The notes below the pieces were generated by a model. The model was not told the origin of the DNA, made no database searches, and saw nothing but the letters and a program-made list of their open reading frames with translations. DNA of 64,000 nucleotides, from positions 1 to 64,000 of the forward strand of contig JAECRL010000012.1 in assembly GCA_016000265.1 (NCBI GenBank). Reading direction: 5' to 3'. Numbering within the stretch: position 1 is the first letter of the stretch; each line of letters starts with the position of its first letter. Positions 8,872 to 18,897 of the stretch are shown piece after piece. The translations under genes were made by a program, and so were the position numbers. The stretch comes from Burkholderiales bacterium. GTDB lineage: Bacteria; Pseudomonadota; Gammaproteobacteria; Burkholderiales; Burkholderiaceae_C.

Positions 8872-8983
8872 CTGAGTCTTCGGTGAGCAATCCTCAAGCA
8901 ATCCGAAGCAAAGATCGAAAGTGATCGCAATGGAGCGATCGTCGCAGTGTTCAGGCCTCGGCCTGTTGGTTGCGAATCTGAAT

Positions 8984-9069
8984 GGCCGACGTGGTGAAAT
9001 TGGTAGACACGCTATCTTGAGGGGGTAGTGGCGAAAGCTGTGCGAGTTCGAGTCTCGCCGTCGGCACCA
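8984..9069 (+). tRNA. tRNA-Leu(GAG)
   Basis: The acceptor stem GCCGACG (8984-8990) pairs with CGTCGGC (9059-9065), followed by discriminator A and an encoded CCA. The anticodon arm is CTATC-TTGAGGG-GGTAG, with anticodon GAG. A long variable arm (class II) and a GTTCGAGTC T-arm are present. It sits between secG and nuoA, a position shared with related Burkholderiales. Confidence 0.97.
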
Positions 9070-9193
9070 AAAGATCAACGAGTCTTCGTGCCCACCCACA
9101 TGATCAGCGCCTGTTGTTTCCTTCAAGCTGATCAAAAGGGTTCTGACAGCCAGCCAGAAGTGGTTTGCGTCAATGGAACGAAGTCCTCCGGAG

Positions 9194-9264
9194 GGCGCGC
9201 TGTGGCTGATGTCACGTCGGGGTCAAACCCGACCGACACGATGCCTGGCGCGCTTTTTGTTTTG
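9194..9264 (+). terminator. Likely terminator after tRNA-Leu
   Basis: A large G/C-rich hairpin: outer GCGCGC arms (9195-9200 and 9248-9253) enclose a nested TGTC..GTCGGG / CCCGAC..GACA stem around the loop GTCAAA. TTTTTGTTTT (9254-9263) follows immediately. It lies 125 bases after the tRNA and 73 bases before nuoA, so it probably separates the two transcripts. Confidence 0.55.
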
Positions 9265-9336
9265 TCTGTGTGGTCCAATCGCGCAGCGCGTTCTTGATGC
9301 GCTGCAACACGACGTTCAATCTGAAAGCCTGTGGCC

Positions 9337-9696
9337 ATGAACATTGAGCAATACCTGCCCGTCATCCTTTTCATCCTGGTCGGCATCGGTGTCGGCGTGG
9401 CGCCCCAGTTGCTGGGCTTCCTCCTGGGCCCCCGTCGCCCCGATGAGGCCAAGAACTCGCCTTACGAGTGCGGCTTCGAGGCCTTCGAAGACGCCCGCAT
9501 GAAATTCGACGTGCGCTACTACCTGGTCGCCATCCTGTTCATCTTGTTCGACCTGGAAATCGCATTCCTGTTCCCCTGGGCCGTGGCGCTCAAGGACGTG
9601 GGCATGACCGGTTTCCTGACCGTCATGTTGTTCCTGGGCATCCTGGTCGTCGGCTTCGTCTACGAGTGGAAAAAAGGCGCGCTGGACTGGGAGTGA
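9337..9696 (+). CDS. nuoA: NADH-quinone oxidoreductase subunit A
   Basis: A 119-residue membrane subunit of respiratory complex I, first gene of the 14-gene operon. It has three transmembrane helices (about 6-28, 64-84, 90-110) and the conserved loop [20 protein letters not shown] with the family Cys. The ATG at 9337 gives the canonical MNIEQYLP start and the standard length; a GTG at 9331 is in frame but less likely. The ribosome-binding site is weak. The promoter for the operon should lie in the 73 bases after the preceding terminator, but I could not pick it out. Confidence 0.96.
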   Translation: MNIEQYLPVILFILVGIGVGVAPQLLGFLLGPRRPDEAKNSPYECGFEAFEDARMKFDVRYYLVAILFILFDLEIAFLFPWAVALKDVGMTGFLTVMLFLGILVVGFVYEWKKGALDWE

Positions 9697-9750
9697 TCCC
9701 CTCCGCCGCGCCATGCGCACATCCCCCCGGAATCTGAAGAGGTAAACACC

Positions 9751-10227
9751 ATGGGCATCGAAGGCGTCTTCAAGGAAGGCTTCATCACCACCTCCGCCGA
9801 CACCCTGATCAACTGGTCGAAAACTGGCTCGCTGTGGCCGATGACCTTCGGTCTGGCCTGTTGCGCCGTCGAGATGATGCACGCGGGCGCGGCGCGCTAC
9901 GACATCGACCGGTTCGGCATGCTCTTTCGGCCCAGTCCCCGCCAGTCCGACCTGATGATCGTGGCGGGCACGCTGTGCAACAAGATGGCCCCGGCGCTGC
10001 GCAAGGTCTACGACCAGATGGCCGAGCCCCGTTGGGTTCTGTCCATGGGCTCGTGCGCCAACGGCGGTGGCTACTACCACTACAGCTACTCGGTGGTCCG
10101 CGGTTGCGACCGCATCGTGCCAGTGGACGTGTACGTGCCGGGCTGCCCCCCGACGGCCGAAGCGCTGCTCTACGGCATCCTGCAGCTGCAGGCCAAGATC
10201 CGCCGTGAAAACACCATCGCACGCTGA
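9751..10227 (+). CDS. nuoB: NADH-quinone oxidoreductase subunit B
   Basis: A 158-residue subunit that holds the terminal [4Fe-4S] cluster N2 next to the quinone site. All four ligands are visible: the tandem pair Cys37-Cys38 ([10 protein letters not shown]), Cys102 (GSCANGGG) and Cys132 (YVPGCPPT). The start at 9751 is preceded by GAAGAGG. It lies 54 bases after nuoA and 15 before nuoC. Confidence 0.97.
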   Translation: MGIEGVFKEGFITTSADTLINWSKTGSLWPMTFGLACCAVEMMHAGAARYDIDRFGMLFRPSPRQSDLMIVAGTLCNKMAPALRKVYDQMAEPRWVLSMGSCANGGGYYHYSYSVVRGCDRIVPVDVYVPGCPPTAEALLYGILQLQAKIRRENTIAR

Positions 10228-10242
10228 TCAGGAACCCTGCAC

Positions 10243-10854
10243 ATGAGCCAGAAACTCACCACCCTGCAAGCCGCCCTCCAAACCGTGCTGGGCGACCGGG
10301 TCAAGCGCCTCGACGAAGCCAGGGGCGAGCTGACCCTGACCGTGTCCGCCGCCGATTACTTCGACGTTGCCACCACGCTGCGCGATCACGCCGACCTGAA
10401 GTTCGAGCAGCTGATCGACCTGTGCGGCCTCGACTACGCCACCTACAAAGACGGTGCCCCCAGCCTCTACACCGACGGTCCTCGTTTCTGCGTGGTCAGC
10501 CACTTGCTGTCGGTCAGCAAGAACTGGCGCCTGCGCCTGAAGGTGTTCGCGCTGGAAGACGATTTCCCCGTCGTGGCCTCGGTGAACCCCATCTGGAACA
10601 GCGCCAACTGGTTCGAGCGCGAAGCCTTCGACCTGTATGGCATCGTGTTCGATGGTCACGAAGACCTGCGTCGCATCCTGACCGACTACGGCTTCATCGG
10701 CCACCCCTTCCGCAAAGACTTCCCCGTCACCGGGCACGTCGAGATGCGTTACGACGCCGAGCAGAAGCGCGTCATCTATCAGCCGGTTTCCATCGAGCCG
10801 CGCGAGATCACGCCGCGCATCATCCGCGAAGACAACTACGGTGGTCTCCACTGA
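10243..10854 (+). CDS. nuoC: NADH-quinone oxidoreductase subunit C
   Basis: A 203-residue 30-kDa-type subunit of the peripheral arm. The family signature is visible as [20 protein letters not shown] followed by [15 protein letters not shown]. It is a separate gene rather than fused to nuoD as in enterobacteria, the usual state in betaproteobacteria. nuoD begins 18 bases later. Confidence 0.97.
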   Translation: MSQKLTTLQAALQTVLGDRVKRLDEARGELTLTVSAADYFDVATTLRDHADLKFEQLIDLCGLDYATYKDGAPSLYTDGPRFCVVSHLLSVSKNWRLRLKVFALEDDFPVVASVNPIWNSANWFEREAFDLYGIVFDGHEDLRRILTDYGFIGHPFRKDFPVTGHVEMRYDAEQKRVIYQPVSIEPREITPRIIREDNYGGLH

Positions 10855-10872
10855 TGCACTGAGGTTCAAGCC

Positions 10873-12126
10873 ATGGCAGACATCAAGAACTACACCCTGA
10901 ACTTCGGCCCGCAGCACCCCGCGGCACACGGCGTGCTGCGCCTGGTGCTCGAGCTGGACGGCGAAGTCATCCAGCGCGCCGACCCCCACATCGGCCTGCT
11001 GCACCGCGCCACCGAAAAGCTGGCCGAGTCCAAGACCTACATCCAGTCGCTGCCCTACATGGACCGCCTGGACTACGTCTCGATGATGTGCAACGAGCAC
11101 GCGTACTGCCTGACCATCGAGAAGATGCTGGGCATCGACGTGCCCGTGCGCGCGCAGTACATCCGCGTCATGTTCGCGGAAATCACGCGCGTGCTCAATC
11201 ACTTGCTCTGGCTGGGTTGCCACGGTTTCGACTGCGGCGCCATGAACATCCTGATCTACTGCTTCCGTGAGCGCGAAGACCTCTTCGACATGTACGAAGC
11301 CGTCTCGGGCGCCCGCATGCACGCGGCCTACTTCCGACCGGGCGGTGTCTACCGCGACCTGCCGGACACGATGCCGCAGTACAAGGTCAGCAAGATCAAG
11401 AACGCCAAGACCATCGCGCGCTTGAATGAGAACCGCCAGGGCTCGCTGCTGGACTTCATCGACGACTTCACCCAACGCTTCCCCAAGCTGGTCGACGAGT
11501 ACGAGACCCTGTTGACCGACAACCGCATCTGGAAACAGCGCACCGTTGGCATCGGCGTGGTGTCGCCCGAGCGCGCCCTGCAGATGGGCATGACCGGCGC
11601 CATGCTGCGTGGCTCTGGCGTGGTCTGGGACCTGCGCAAGCACCAGCCCTACGACGTTTACGACAAGCTCGATTTCGACATCCCCGTCGGCACCAACGGC
11701 GACTGCTACGACCGCTACGTGGTTCGCATCGAAGAGCTGCGTCAGTCCAACCGCATCATCAAGCAGTGCGTGGACTGGCTGCGCGCGAACCCGGGCCCGG
11801 TCATCACCGACAACCACAAGGTGGCGCCGCCTTCCCGCCTCGAGATGAAGACCTCGATGGAGGAGCTGATCCACCACTTCAAGCTCTTCACCGAAGGCTT
11901 TCACGTTCCCGAATGCGAGGCCTACGCCGCCGTCGAGCACCCCAAGGGCGAGTTCGGCACCTACATCGTGTCGGACGGCGCCAACAAGCCTTACCGCCTG
12001 AAGATCCGCGCCCCTGGCTTCCCGCACCTGGCGGCCCTGGACGAGATGTCCCGCGGCCACATGATCGCCGACGCCGTGGCCATCATCGGCACGATGGACA
12101 TCGTGTTTGGCGAAATCGATCGCTGA
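10873..12126 (+). CDS. nuoD: NADH-quinone oxidoreductase subunit D
   Basis: A 417-residue 49-kDa subunit, related to the large subunit of NiFe hydrogenases, that builds the quinone-binding cavity with NuoB. The N-terminus [15 protein letters not shown] and the [12 protein letters not shown] segment are diagnostic. The C-terminal [10 protein letters not shown] ends as expected. nuoE follows 26 bases downstream. Confidence 0.97.
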   Translation: MADIKNYTLNFGPQHPAAHGVLRLVLELDGEVIQRADPHIGLLHRATEKLAESKTYIQSLPYMDRLDYVSMMCNEHAYCLTIEKMLGIDVPVRAQYIRVMFAEITRVLNHLLWLGCHGFDCGAMNILIYCFREREDLFDMYEAVSGARMHAAYFRPGGVYRDLPDTMPQYKVSKIKNAKTIARLNENRQGSLLDFIDDFTQRFPKLVDEYETLLTDNRIWKQRTVGIGVVSPERALQMGMTGAMLRGSGVVWDLRKHQPYDVYDKLDFDIPVGTNGDCYDRYVVRIEELRQSNRIIKQCVDWLRANPGPVITDNHKVAPPSRLEMKTSMEELIHHFKLFTEGFHVPECEAYAAVEHPKGEFGTYIVSDGANKPYRLKIRAPGFPHLAALDEMSRGHMIADAVAIIGTMDIVFGEIDR

Positions 12127-12152
12127 GCGACCGCAAAACGAGCAGCCCCACC

Positions 12153-12638
12153 ATGTTGAGCGAACAAACCAAAGCGCGGTTCGACCGCGAACTGGCCAAG
12201 TACCCGGCTGACCAGCGCATCTCCGCGGTCATGGCCTGCCTGTCCATCATCCAGCAGGAGCGTGGCTGGGTCTCGCCCGAGAGCGAGCGCGAGATCGCCG
12301 AGCACATCGGCGTGGCGCCGATCGCCGTGCACGAGGTCACCACCTTCTACAACATGTACAACCAGCAGCCGGTGGGCCAGTTCAAGTTGAACGTGTGCAC
12401 CAACCTGCCTTGCCAGTTGCGCGATGGCCAGAAGGCCTTGCAGCACCTGTGCGAGAAGCTGGGTGTGGAAGCCGGCGGCACCACCGCCGATGGCCTGTTC
12501 ACGGTGCAGCAGTGTGAGTGCCTGGGCGCTTGCGCCGACGCGCCCGTGATGCTGGTCAACGACCGCCAGATGGTCAGCTTCATGAGCAACGACAAGCTGG
12601 ACCAGCTCGTCGACGTGCTCAAGGCCAACGCGAAGTGA
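12153..12638 (+). CDS. nuoE: NADH-quinone oxidoreductase subunit E
   Basis: A 161-residue 24-kDa subunit with a thioredoxin-like [2Fe-2S] fold (cluster N1a). The ligands Cys82, Cys87, Cys123 and Cys127 have the C-x4-C...C-x3-C spacing (CTNLPC; CLGAC). The ATG at 12153 is chosen as the first good start after nuoD; the frame stays open upstream but overlaps nuoD. nuoF starts 10 bases after the stop. Confidence 0.96.
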   Translation: MLSEQTKARFDRELAKYPADQRISAVMACLSIIQQERGWVSPESEREIAEHIGVAPIAVHEVTTFYNMYNQQPVGQFKLNVCTNLPCQLRDGQKALQHLCEKLGVEAGGTTADGLFTVQQCECLGACADAPVMLVNDRQMVSFMSNDKLDQLVDVLKANAK

Positions 12639-12648
12639 GGTGACGGAG

Positions 12649-13992
12649 ATGCTCGACCTGTCTCAATTCCAGGCCACCGGGAAAGAAACCGTCTTCCACG
12701 GCCGCCACATCAACCCGCAGATCTACGCCGGCATCGACGGCACGAACTGGGGCCTCAAGGACTACGAGGCCCGCGGCGGCTACGCTGCCCTGCGCAAGAT
12801 CCTGGGCAAGGATGGTGGCGAAGGCATGACCCAGGATCAGGTCATCGCCGAAGTGAAGGCTTCCTCGCTGCGCGGTCGCGGCGGCGCCGGCTTCCCCACC
12901 GGCCTGAAGTGGAGCTTCATGCCCCGCGCCTTCCCGGGCCAGAAGTACCTGGTGTGCAACTCCGACGAGGGCGAGCCGGGCACGGCCAAGGACCGCGAGA
13001 TCCTGCGCTTCAACCCGCACACCGTGATCGAAGGCATGGCCATTGCAGCCTACGCCATGGGCATCACCGTCGGCTACAACTACATCCACGGCGAAATCTT
13101 CGAAGCCTACGAGCGCTTCGAAGCCGCTCTGGAAGAGGCCCGTGCCGCCGGCTACCTCGGCGACCACATCATGGGCAGCAACTTCAGCTTTCAGCTGCAC
13201 GGGCACCACGGTTTTGGCGCTTACATCTGCGGTGAGGAAACCGCGCTGCTGGAATCCCTGGAAGGCAAGAAGGGCCAGCCTCGCTTCAAGCCGCCTTTCC
13301 CGGCCAGCTTCGGCCTGTACGGCAAACCCACCACGATCAACAACACCGAAACCTTCGCGGCCGTTCCCTGGATCATCCGCAACGGTGGCGAGGCGTTCCT
13401 GGCCGCGGGCAAGCCCAACAACGGTGGCACCAAGCTGTTCACCATCAGCGGGGACGTCGAGCGCCCGGGCAACTACGAGATCCCGATGGGCACCCCGTTT
13501 GCCACGCTGCTGGAGCTCGCCGGTGGCGTGCGCGGCGGCAAGAAGCTCAAGGCCGTGATCCCTGGTGGTTCGTCGTCGCCCGTGATCCCTGCGCACACCA
13601 TGATGGAGTGCACGATGGACTATGACTCCATCGCCAAGGCCGGCTCCATGCTGGGCTCGGGCGCCGTCATCGTGATGGACGAGACCCGTTGCATGGTCAA
13701 GAGCCTGCAGCGCCTGTCGTACTTCTACATGCACGAGTCCTGCGGCCAGTGCACACCTTGCCGCGAAGGCACGGGCTGGTTGTGGCGCATGGTCGACCGC
13801 ATCGAGACCGGACACGGTCGCCCCGAAGACATCGAGATGCTGGACAACGTGGCCGAAAACATCCAGGGCCGCACGATCTGTGCGCTGGGTGACGCGGCCG
13901 CCATGCCGGTGCGTGCGTTCATCAAGCACTACCGCGATGAGTTCGTGCACCACATCGAACACAAGACCTGCACGGTCCCGGCTTACATCTGA
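12649..13992 (+). CDS. nuoF: NADH-quinone oxidoreductase subunit F
   Basis: A 447-residue 51-kDa subunit that binds FMN, NADH and [4Fe-4S] cluster N3. Visible motifs are [10 protein letters not shown] (flavin/NADH site), [12 protein letters not shown], and the cluster ligands in [11 protein letters not shown] with a fourth Cys near the C-terminus. The ATG at 12649 is chosen because GAGGTGA lies at good spacing; a GTG at 12640 would add three residues. nuoG follows after 15 bases. Confidence 0.96.
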   Translation: MLDLSQFQATGKETVFHGRHINPQIYAGIDGTNWGLKDYEARGGYAALRKILGKDGGEGMTQDQVIAEVKASSLRGRGGAGFPTGLKWSFMPRAFPGQKYLVCNSDEGEPGTAKDREILRFNPHTVIEGMAIAAYAMGITVGYNYIHGEIFEAYERFEAALEEARAAGYLGDHIMGSNFSFQLHGHHGFGAYICGEETALLESLEGKKGQPRFKPPFPASFGLYGKPTTINNTETFAAVPWIIRNGGEAFLAAGKPNNGGTKLFTISGDVERPGNYEIPMGTPFATLLELAGGVRGGKKLKAVIPGGSSSPVIPAHTMMECTMDYDSIAKAGSMLGSGAVIVMDETRCMVKSLQRLSYFYMHESCGQCTPCREGTGWLWRMVDRIETGHGRPEDIEMLDNVAENIQGRTICALGDAAAMPVRAFIKHYRDEFVHHIEHKTCTVPAYI

Positions 13993-14007
13993 CCTGGAAC
14001 CCCACCC

Positions 14008-16323
14008 ATGGTTGAAATCGAAATCGACGGACGAAAAGTCCAGGCCCAGGAAGGCAGCATGCTGATCCGTGCGGCCGAAGAAAACGGGACCTTCATCCCG
14101 CACTTCTGCTATCACAAGAAGCTGTCGGTCGCGGCCAACTGCCGCATGTGCCTCGTGGACATCGAGAAGGCCCCCAAGCCGATGCCCGCCTGCGCCACGC
14201 CGGTCACGCAAGGCATGATCGTTCGCACCAAGAGCGACAAGGCGGTCAAGGCTCAAAAGAGCGTGATGGAGTTCCTGCTCATCAACCACCCGCTGGATTG
14301 CCCCATCTGCGACCAGGGCGGTGAGTGCCAGCTGCAGGACCTGGCGGTGGGCTACGGTGGCTCGGCCTCGCGCTACAAGGAAGAAAAGCGCGTGGTCTTC
14401 CACAAGGAAGCCGGCCCGCTGATCTCCATGGAGGAGATGAGCCGTTGCATCCAGTGCACCCGCTGCGTGCGCTTCGGCCAGGAAATCGCCGGCGTGATGG
14501 AGCTGGGCATGGTTCACCGCGGCGAGCACTCCGAGATCGCGACTTTCGTGGGCCAGTCCATCGACTCCGAGCTCTCGGGCAACATGATCGACATCTGCCC
14601 CGTCGGTGCCCTGACCAGCAAGCCTTTCCGCTACAGCGCCCGCACATGGGAGCTGTCGCGCCGCAAGAGCGTCAGCCCGCATGACTCGACCGGTGCCAAC
14701 TTGATCGTCCAGGTCAAGAACGGCAAGGTGCTGCGCGTGGTGCCGCTGGAAAACGAAGACGTCAACGAGTGCTGGATCGCCGACCGCGACCGCTTCAGCT
14801 ACGAAGCCCTCAACAGCGACGATCGCCTGACCCAACCCATGATCAAGCAGGGCGGCCAGTGGCGTGAAGTCGACTGGACCACGGCCCTGGAGTACGTGGC
14901 CAACGGCCTCAAAGGCGTCAAGACCGAACACGGCGCGGCCGCCATCGGCGCGCTGGCCACCGAGCACAGCACCGTCGAAGAGCTCTACCTGCTGGCGCAG
15001 CTGATGCGCGGCCTGGGCTCCGACAGCGTCGACACCCGCCTGCGTCAGGCTGATTTCACGACCGGCGCCGGCGCGCGCTGGCTGGGCCTGCCTGTGGCAG
15101 ACCTCAGCACGCTGGACCGCGCCCTGGTGGTCGGCTCCTTCTTGCGCAAGGACCACCCGCTGTTCGCTTCGCGCCTGCGCCAGGCGGCCAAACGCGGTGC
15201 GCAGGTCAGCGCCATCGGTGGGGCCAACGACGACTGGCTGATCACGCTCAAGCAGCGCGTCACCGCGGCGCCGAGCGCCTGGACCCAGGCCCTGGGCGAC
15301 GTGGCCGTGGCCATCGCCAACCAGCTGGGCATCGACATCCCCTGCAACGGCACCGCCACCGACGCGGCCAAGGCCATCGCGGCTTCGCTGCTGTCCGGTC
15401 AGAACAAGGCCGTGCTCCTGGGCAACGCCGCCGTGCAGCACCCGCAGGCCTCCAGCCTGCAGGCCCTGGCGCAGTGGATCGCCGAGAAGACGGGGGCCAA
15501 GCTGGGCTTCCTGTCCGAGTCCGCCAACACCGTGGGCGCACAGCTCGTGGGCGCTCAGCCGCTGACCGGTGGCCTCAACGCCGCGCAGATGCTCGGTGGT
15601 CAGGCGCTGAAGGCCCTGGTGCTGCTGGGTGTCGAGCCCGAGTTTGACTCGGCCAATCCCGCCGCGGCCCGGGCTGCGGTGCAGGGCGCCGAAATGGTCG
15701 TCTCCTTGTCTTCCTTCAAGACTTCGGCCACCGAGTACGCTGACGTGATCCTGCCGATCGCGCCGTTCTCCGAGACCTCGGGCACCTTCGTCAACGCAGA
15801 AGGCCGCGTCCAGAGTTTCCACGGGGTGGTCAAGCCCTTGGGCGAAACCCGCCCGGCCTGGAAGGTCCTGCGCGTGCTGGGCACGATGCTGGGCCTGCCG
15901 GACTTCGCCTTCGAGACCTCGGAAGAGGTCAAGGCGCGCGCCCTGGGTGACCTGGGTGCGCTGACTGCCAAGCTGAACAACGCCACGTCCGCGCCCATCG
16001 CCATCACCGGGGGCAACGGTTCGCTGGAGCGCCTGGCCGATGTGCCCATTTACAGCGCCGACGCGCTGGTGCGCCGCAGCGCCTCGCTGCAAGCCACCGC
16101 CGACGGACGCGCCCCCGTGGCCAGCCTGCCGCCCGCCTTGTGGGCGGAGCTGGGCCTGGCGGAGGGCGCTCGGGTCCGGGTTTCGCAAGAGGGCGGCTCA
16201 GCGGTGCTGAGCGCCGTCCTGGATGCCAGCCTGCCGGCCAACGTCGTTCGCGTGCCCACCGGCCACGCCAACACCGCCACGCTGGGGGCCGCTTTCGGCA
16301 CCTTGCGCGTGGAAAAGGCCTGA
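14008..16323 (+). CDS. nuoG: NADH-quinone oxidoreductase subunit G
   Basis: A 771-residue 75-kDa subunit. The N-terminal ferredoxin-like part carries the [2Fe-2S] ligands around CYHKK...CRMCLVD...PACATPV, a His/Cys cluster segment ([18 protein letters not shown]) and CIQCTRC. A molybdopterin-oxidoreductase-like domain without a visible active cofactor site follows, as is normal for NuoG. It is the largest gene of the operon; nuoH starts 19 bases after its stop. Confidence 0.96.
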   Translation: MVEIEIDGRKVQAQEGSMLIRAAEENGTFIPHFCYHKKLSVAANCRMCLVDIEKAPKPMPACATPVTQGMIVRTKSDKAVKAQKSVMEFLLINHPLDCPICDQGGECQLQDLAVGYGGSASRYKEEKRVVFHKEAGPLISMEEMSRCIQCTRCVRFGQEIAGVMELGMVHRGEHSEIATFVGQSIDSELSGNMIDICPVGALTSKPFRYSARTWELSRRKSVSPHDSTGANLIVQVKNGKVLRVVPLENEDVNECWIADRDRFSYEALNSDDRLTQPMIKQGGQWREVDWTTALEYVANGLKGVKTEHGAAAIGALATEHSTVEELYLLAQLMRGLGSDSVDTRLRQADFTTGAGARWLGLPVADLSTLDRALVVGSFLRKDHPLFASRLRQAAKRGAQVSAIGGANDDWLITLKQRVTAAPSAWTQALGDVAVAIANQLGIDIPCNGTATDAAKAIAASLLSGQNKAVLLGNAAVQHPQASSLQALAQWIAEKTGAKLGFLSESANTVGAQLVGAQPLTGGLNAAQMLGGQALKALVLLGVEPEFDSANPAAARAAVQGAEMVVSLSSFKTSATEYADVILPIAPFSETSGTFVNAEGRVQSFHGVVKPLGETRPAWKVLRVLGTMLGLPDFAFETSEEVKARALGDLGALTAKLNNATSAPIAITGGNGSLERLADVPIYSADALVRRSASLQATADGRAPVASLPPALWAELGLAEGARVRVSQEGGSAVLSAVLDASLPANVVRVPTGHANTATLGAAFGTLRVEKA

Positions 16324-16342
16324 AGGGCAGGGGAGAGCACAG

Positions 16343-17401
16343 ATGATTGACACCCTGTACGCCGCTGGCGCAGCCAACCTGGGGGCCGCCTGGCCCGTGG
16401 TCTGGTCGCTGATCAAGATCGTGGCCCTGCTGTTGCCGTTGCTGGGCTGCGTCGCCTACCTGACCCTGTGGGAACGCAAGGCCATCGGCTGGTCGCAGAT
16501 CCGCCCGGGCCCCAACCGCACCGGTCCCATGGGCCTGCTGCAGCCCATCGCCGACGCGGTCAAGCTGATCTTCAAGGAGATCATCACCCCGACGGCGGCC
16601 AACAAGGGCCTGTTCTTCCTGGGCCCGATCATGACCATCATGCCGGCCCTGGCCGCCTGGGCCGTGATCCCCTTCGGCCCTGAAGTGGCGCTGGCCAACG
16701 TCAACGCCGGCCTGCTGTTCCTGATGGCCATCACCTCGATGGAGGTCTATGGCGTGATCATCGCCGGCTGGGCCTCCAACTCGAAGTACGCCTTCCTGGG
16801 CGCGCTGCGCGCCTCGGCCCAGATGGTGTCGTACGAAATCGCGATGGGCTTCTGCTTCGTGGTCGTGCTGATGACCGCCGGTTCGCTGAACATGACCGAC
16901 ATCGTGCTGAGTCAGGACAAGGGCATGTTCGCCGATGCGGGCATGAGCTTCCTGTCGTGGAACTGGCTGCCGCTGTTGCCGATCACGGTCGTGTACTTCA
17001 TCTCCGGTCTGGCTGAGACCAACCGCCACCCCTTCGACGTGGTCGAAGGCGAGTCGGAAATCGTGGCCGGTCACATGATCGAGTACTCGGGCATGTCGTT
17101 CGCCATGTTCTTCCTGGCCGAGTACGCCAACATGATCCTGGTGTCGACCCTGGCCGCCATCATGTTCTTCGGCGGCTGGCTGCCCCCCGTTGAGGCCCTG
17201 AGCTTCATCCCGGGCTGGTTGTGGCTGGGCATCAAGACCTTCATCATCGTCACGATGTTCCTGTGGGTGCGGGCTTCTTTCCCTCGCTTCCGCTATGACC
17301 AGATCATGCGCCTGGGCTGGAAGATCTTCATCCCCGTCACCCTGGTCTGGTTGATCGTGGTGGGCGTCTGGATGATGTCGCCCTGGAACATCTGGAACTG
17401 A
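16343..17401 (+). CDS. nuoH: NADH-quinone oxidoreductase subunit H
   Basis: A 352-residue membrane subunit linking the quinone cavity to the proton-pumping arm. It has about eight transmembrane helices and the conserved loops [20 protein letters not shown] and [19 protein letters not shown], whose acidic residues line the quinone channel. The ATG at 16343 is preceded by AGGGGAGAG. The frame is open further upstream but overlaps nuoG. Confidence 0.96.
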   Translation: MIDTLYAAGAANLGAAWPVVWSLIKIVALLLPLLGCVAYLTLWERKAIGWSQIRPGPNRTGPMGLLQPIADAVKLIFKEIITPTAANKGLFFLGPIMTIMPALAAWAVIPFGPEVALANVNAGLLFLMAITSMEVYGVIIAGWASNSKYAFLGALRASAQMVSYEIAMGFCFVVVLMTAGSLNMTDIVLSQDKGMFADAGMSFLSWNWLPLLPITVVYFISGLAETNRHPFDVVEGESEIVAGHMIEYSGMSFAMFFLAEYANMILVSTLAAIMFFGGWLPPVEALSFIPGWLWLGIKTFIIVTMFLWVRASFPRFRYDQIMRLGWKIFIPVTLVWLIVVGVWMMSPWNIWN

Positions 17402-17421
17402 AACCAAAGGACACCGACACC

Positions 17422-17913
17422 ATGAGCACGTCCTTCAAGGAATTCGTCTCCAGCTTCTTGCTGCTGGAGTTGTTCAAGGGCATGGCCGTCACCGGCCGGC
17501 ACTTCCTCAAGCCGCACATCACCGTGCAGTTTCCGGAAGAAAAGACCCCGATGTCGCCGCGCTTCCGCGGCCTGCACGCCCTGCGCCGCTACGAGAACGG
17601 CGAAGAGCGCTGCATCGCCTGCAAGCTGTGCGAAGCCGTCTGCCCCGCCATGGCCATCACCATCGAGTCCGATGTGCGTGACGACGGCAGCCGCCGCACC
17701 ACGCGCTACGACATCGACCTGACCAAGTGCATCTTCTGCGGCTTCTGCGAAGAAAGCTGCCCGGTGGACTCCATCGTCGAGACCCACATCTTCGAGTACC
17801 ACGGTGAAAAGCGTGGCGACCTGTACTTCACCAAGGACATGCTCCTGGCGGTGGGCGATCGCTACGAAAAAGACATCGCAGCCAACAAGGAGGCGGACGC
17901 GAAATATCGCTGA
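17422..17913 (+). CDS. nuoI: NADH-quinone oxidoreductase subunit I
   Basis: A 163-residue ferredoxin-like subunit with two [4Fe-4S] clusters (N6a, N6b). The ligand sets are complete: Cys64/67/70/74 ([12 protein letters not shown]) and Cys103/106/109/113 ([12 protein letters not shown]). The N-terminal amphipathic helix ([19 protein letters not shown]) docks it to the membrane arm. nuoJ begins 7 bases after the stop. Confidence 0.97.
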   Translation: MSTSFKEFVSSFLLLELFKGMAVTGRHFLKPHITVQFPEEKTPMSPRFRGLHALRRYENGEERCIACKLCEAVCPAMAITIESDVRDDGSRRTTRYDIDLTKCIFCGFCEESCPVDSIVETHIFEYHGEKRGDLYFTKDMLLAVGDRYEKDIAANKEADAKYR

Positions 17914-17920
17914 CAGACTC

Positions 17921-18562
17921 ATGGACACCTTCAGCCTACTCTTCTACACCTTCGCCTTCGTGCTGGTCTACGCGGGCTTCCGCGTGATCACCGCACGCAG
18001 CCCGGTGACCGCCGCCCTGCACCTGGTGCTGGCTTTCGTCAGCGCATCCTGCGTCTGGATGCTCCTGCAGGCCGAGTTCCTGGCCATCTCCCTCGTCCTC
18101 GTCTACGTGGGCGCGGTGATGGTGCTGTTCCTGTTCGTGGTGATGATGCTCGACATCAACGTCGACTCGCTGCGCCAGGGCTTCTGGAAGCACTTCCCCG
18201 TCGCGGGCATCATCGGCGTGGTCATCGCGCTGGAAATGTCCTTCGTGCTGACCCGCGGGTTCGACCTGCCGTCTGCCAAGCCCATGCCGCCTGACGTGGC
18301 CAAAGTGGCCAACACCAAGGCCCTGGGCATCGACCTCTACACCAACTACCTGTTCCCGGTGCAGATCGCCGCGGTCATCCTGCTGGTGGGCATCATCGCC
18401 GCCATCGCGCTGACGCTGCGCAAGCGCAAGGACTCGCGTTCGCAGAGCGTGGCCGAGCAGGTTCGCGTCAAGAAGGCCGACCGCCTGCGCGTGGTCAAGG
18501 TGGCCGCCCAGGTCGAAGCGCCTGCTGCCGCTGCTGACAACCAGACTGGAGGCCAGGCATGA
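17921..18562 (+). CDS. nuoJ: NADH-quinone oxidoreductase subunit J
   Basis: A 213-residue membrane subunit with five transmembrane helices; the third carries the conserved [19 protein letters not shown] stretch implicated in coupling. The C-terminus has a basic, then Ala-rich cytoplasmic tail (about 170-213). The ATG at 17921 has a poor ribosome-binding site, so coupling to nuoI is likely. Its stop overlaps the nuoK start by four bases (ATGA). Confidence 0.95.
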   Translation: MDTFSLLFYTFAFVLVYAGFRVITARSPVTAALHLVLAFVSASCVWMLLQAEFLAISLVLVYVGAVMVLFLFVVMMLDINVDSLRQGFWKHFPVAGIIGVVIALEMSFVLTRGFDLPSAKPMPPDVAKVANTKALGIDLYTNYLFPVQIAAVILLVGIIAAIALTLRKRKDSRSQSVAEQVRVKKADRLRVVKVAAQVEAPAAAADNQTGGQA

Positions 18563-18873
18563 CCACCTCGATCACCCTCGGGCACTTCCTGTCGCTGGGC
18601 GCCATCCTGTTCGCGATGTCGGTCATCGGGATCTTCCTGAACCGCAAGAACCTGATCGTGCTGCTCATGGCCATCGAGCTGATGCTGCTGGCCGTCAACA
18701 TGAATTTCGTGGCCTTCTCCCATTACCTGGGAAACATGGACGGCCAGGTCTTCGTGTTCTTCATCCTGACCGTGGCGGCCGCCGAGTCGGCCATCGGTCT
18801 GGCCATCCTGGTGGTCTTGTTCCGCAATCGCTCGTCGATCAATGTGGATGAACTCGACACCTTGAAGGGCTGA
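18559..18873 (+). CDS. nuoK: NADH-quinone oxidoreductase subunit K
   Basis: A 104-residue MrpC-like membrane subunit with three helices and the conserved glutamates in [11 protein letters not shown] and [11 protein letters not shown] that take part in proton translocation. It overlaps nuoJ by four bases, indicating translational coupling. Confidence 0.97.
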   Translation: MTTSITLGHFLSLGAILFAMSVIGIFLNRKNLIVLLMAIELMLLAVNMNFVAFSHYLGNMDGQVFVFFILTVAAAESAIGLAILVVLFRNRSSINVDELDTLKG

Positions 18874-18897
18874 GGCGACACCAAGGGATACACAAAC

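Noticed and set aside
9194..9253. tRNA-like T-arm (GTCGGG, loop GTCAAA, CCCGAC) after tRNA-Leu
   Set aside because: No acceptor, D or anticodon arms fit around it; it is better explained as the core of a terminator hairpin.
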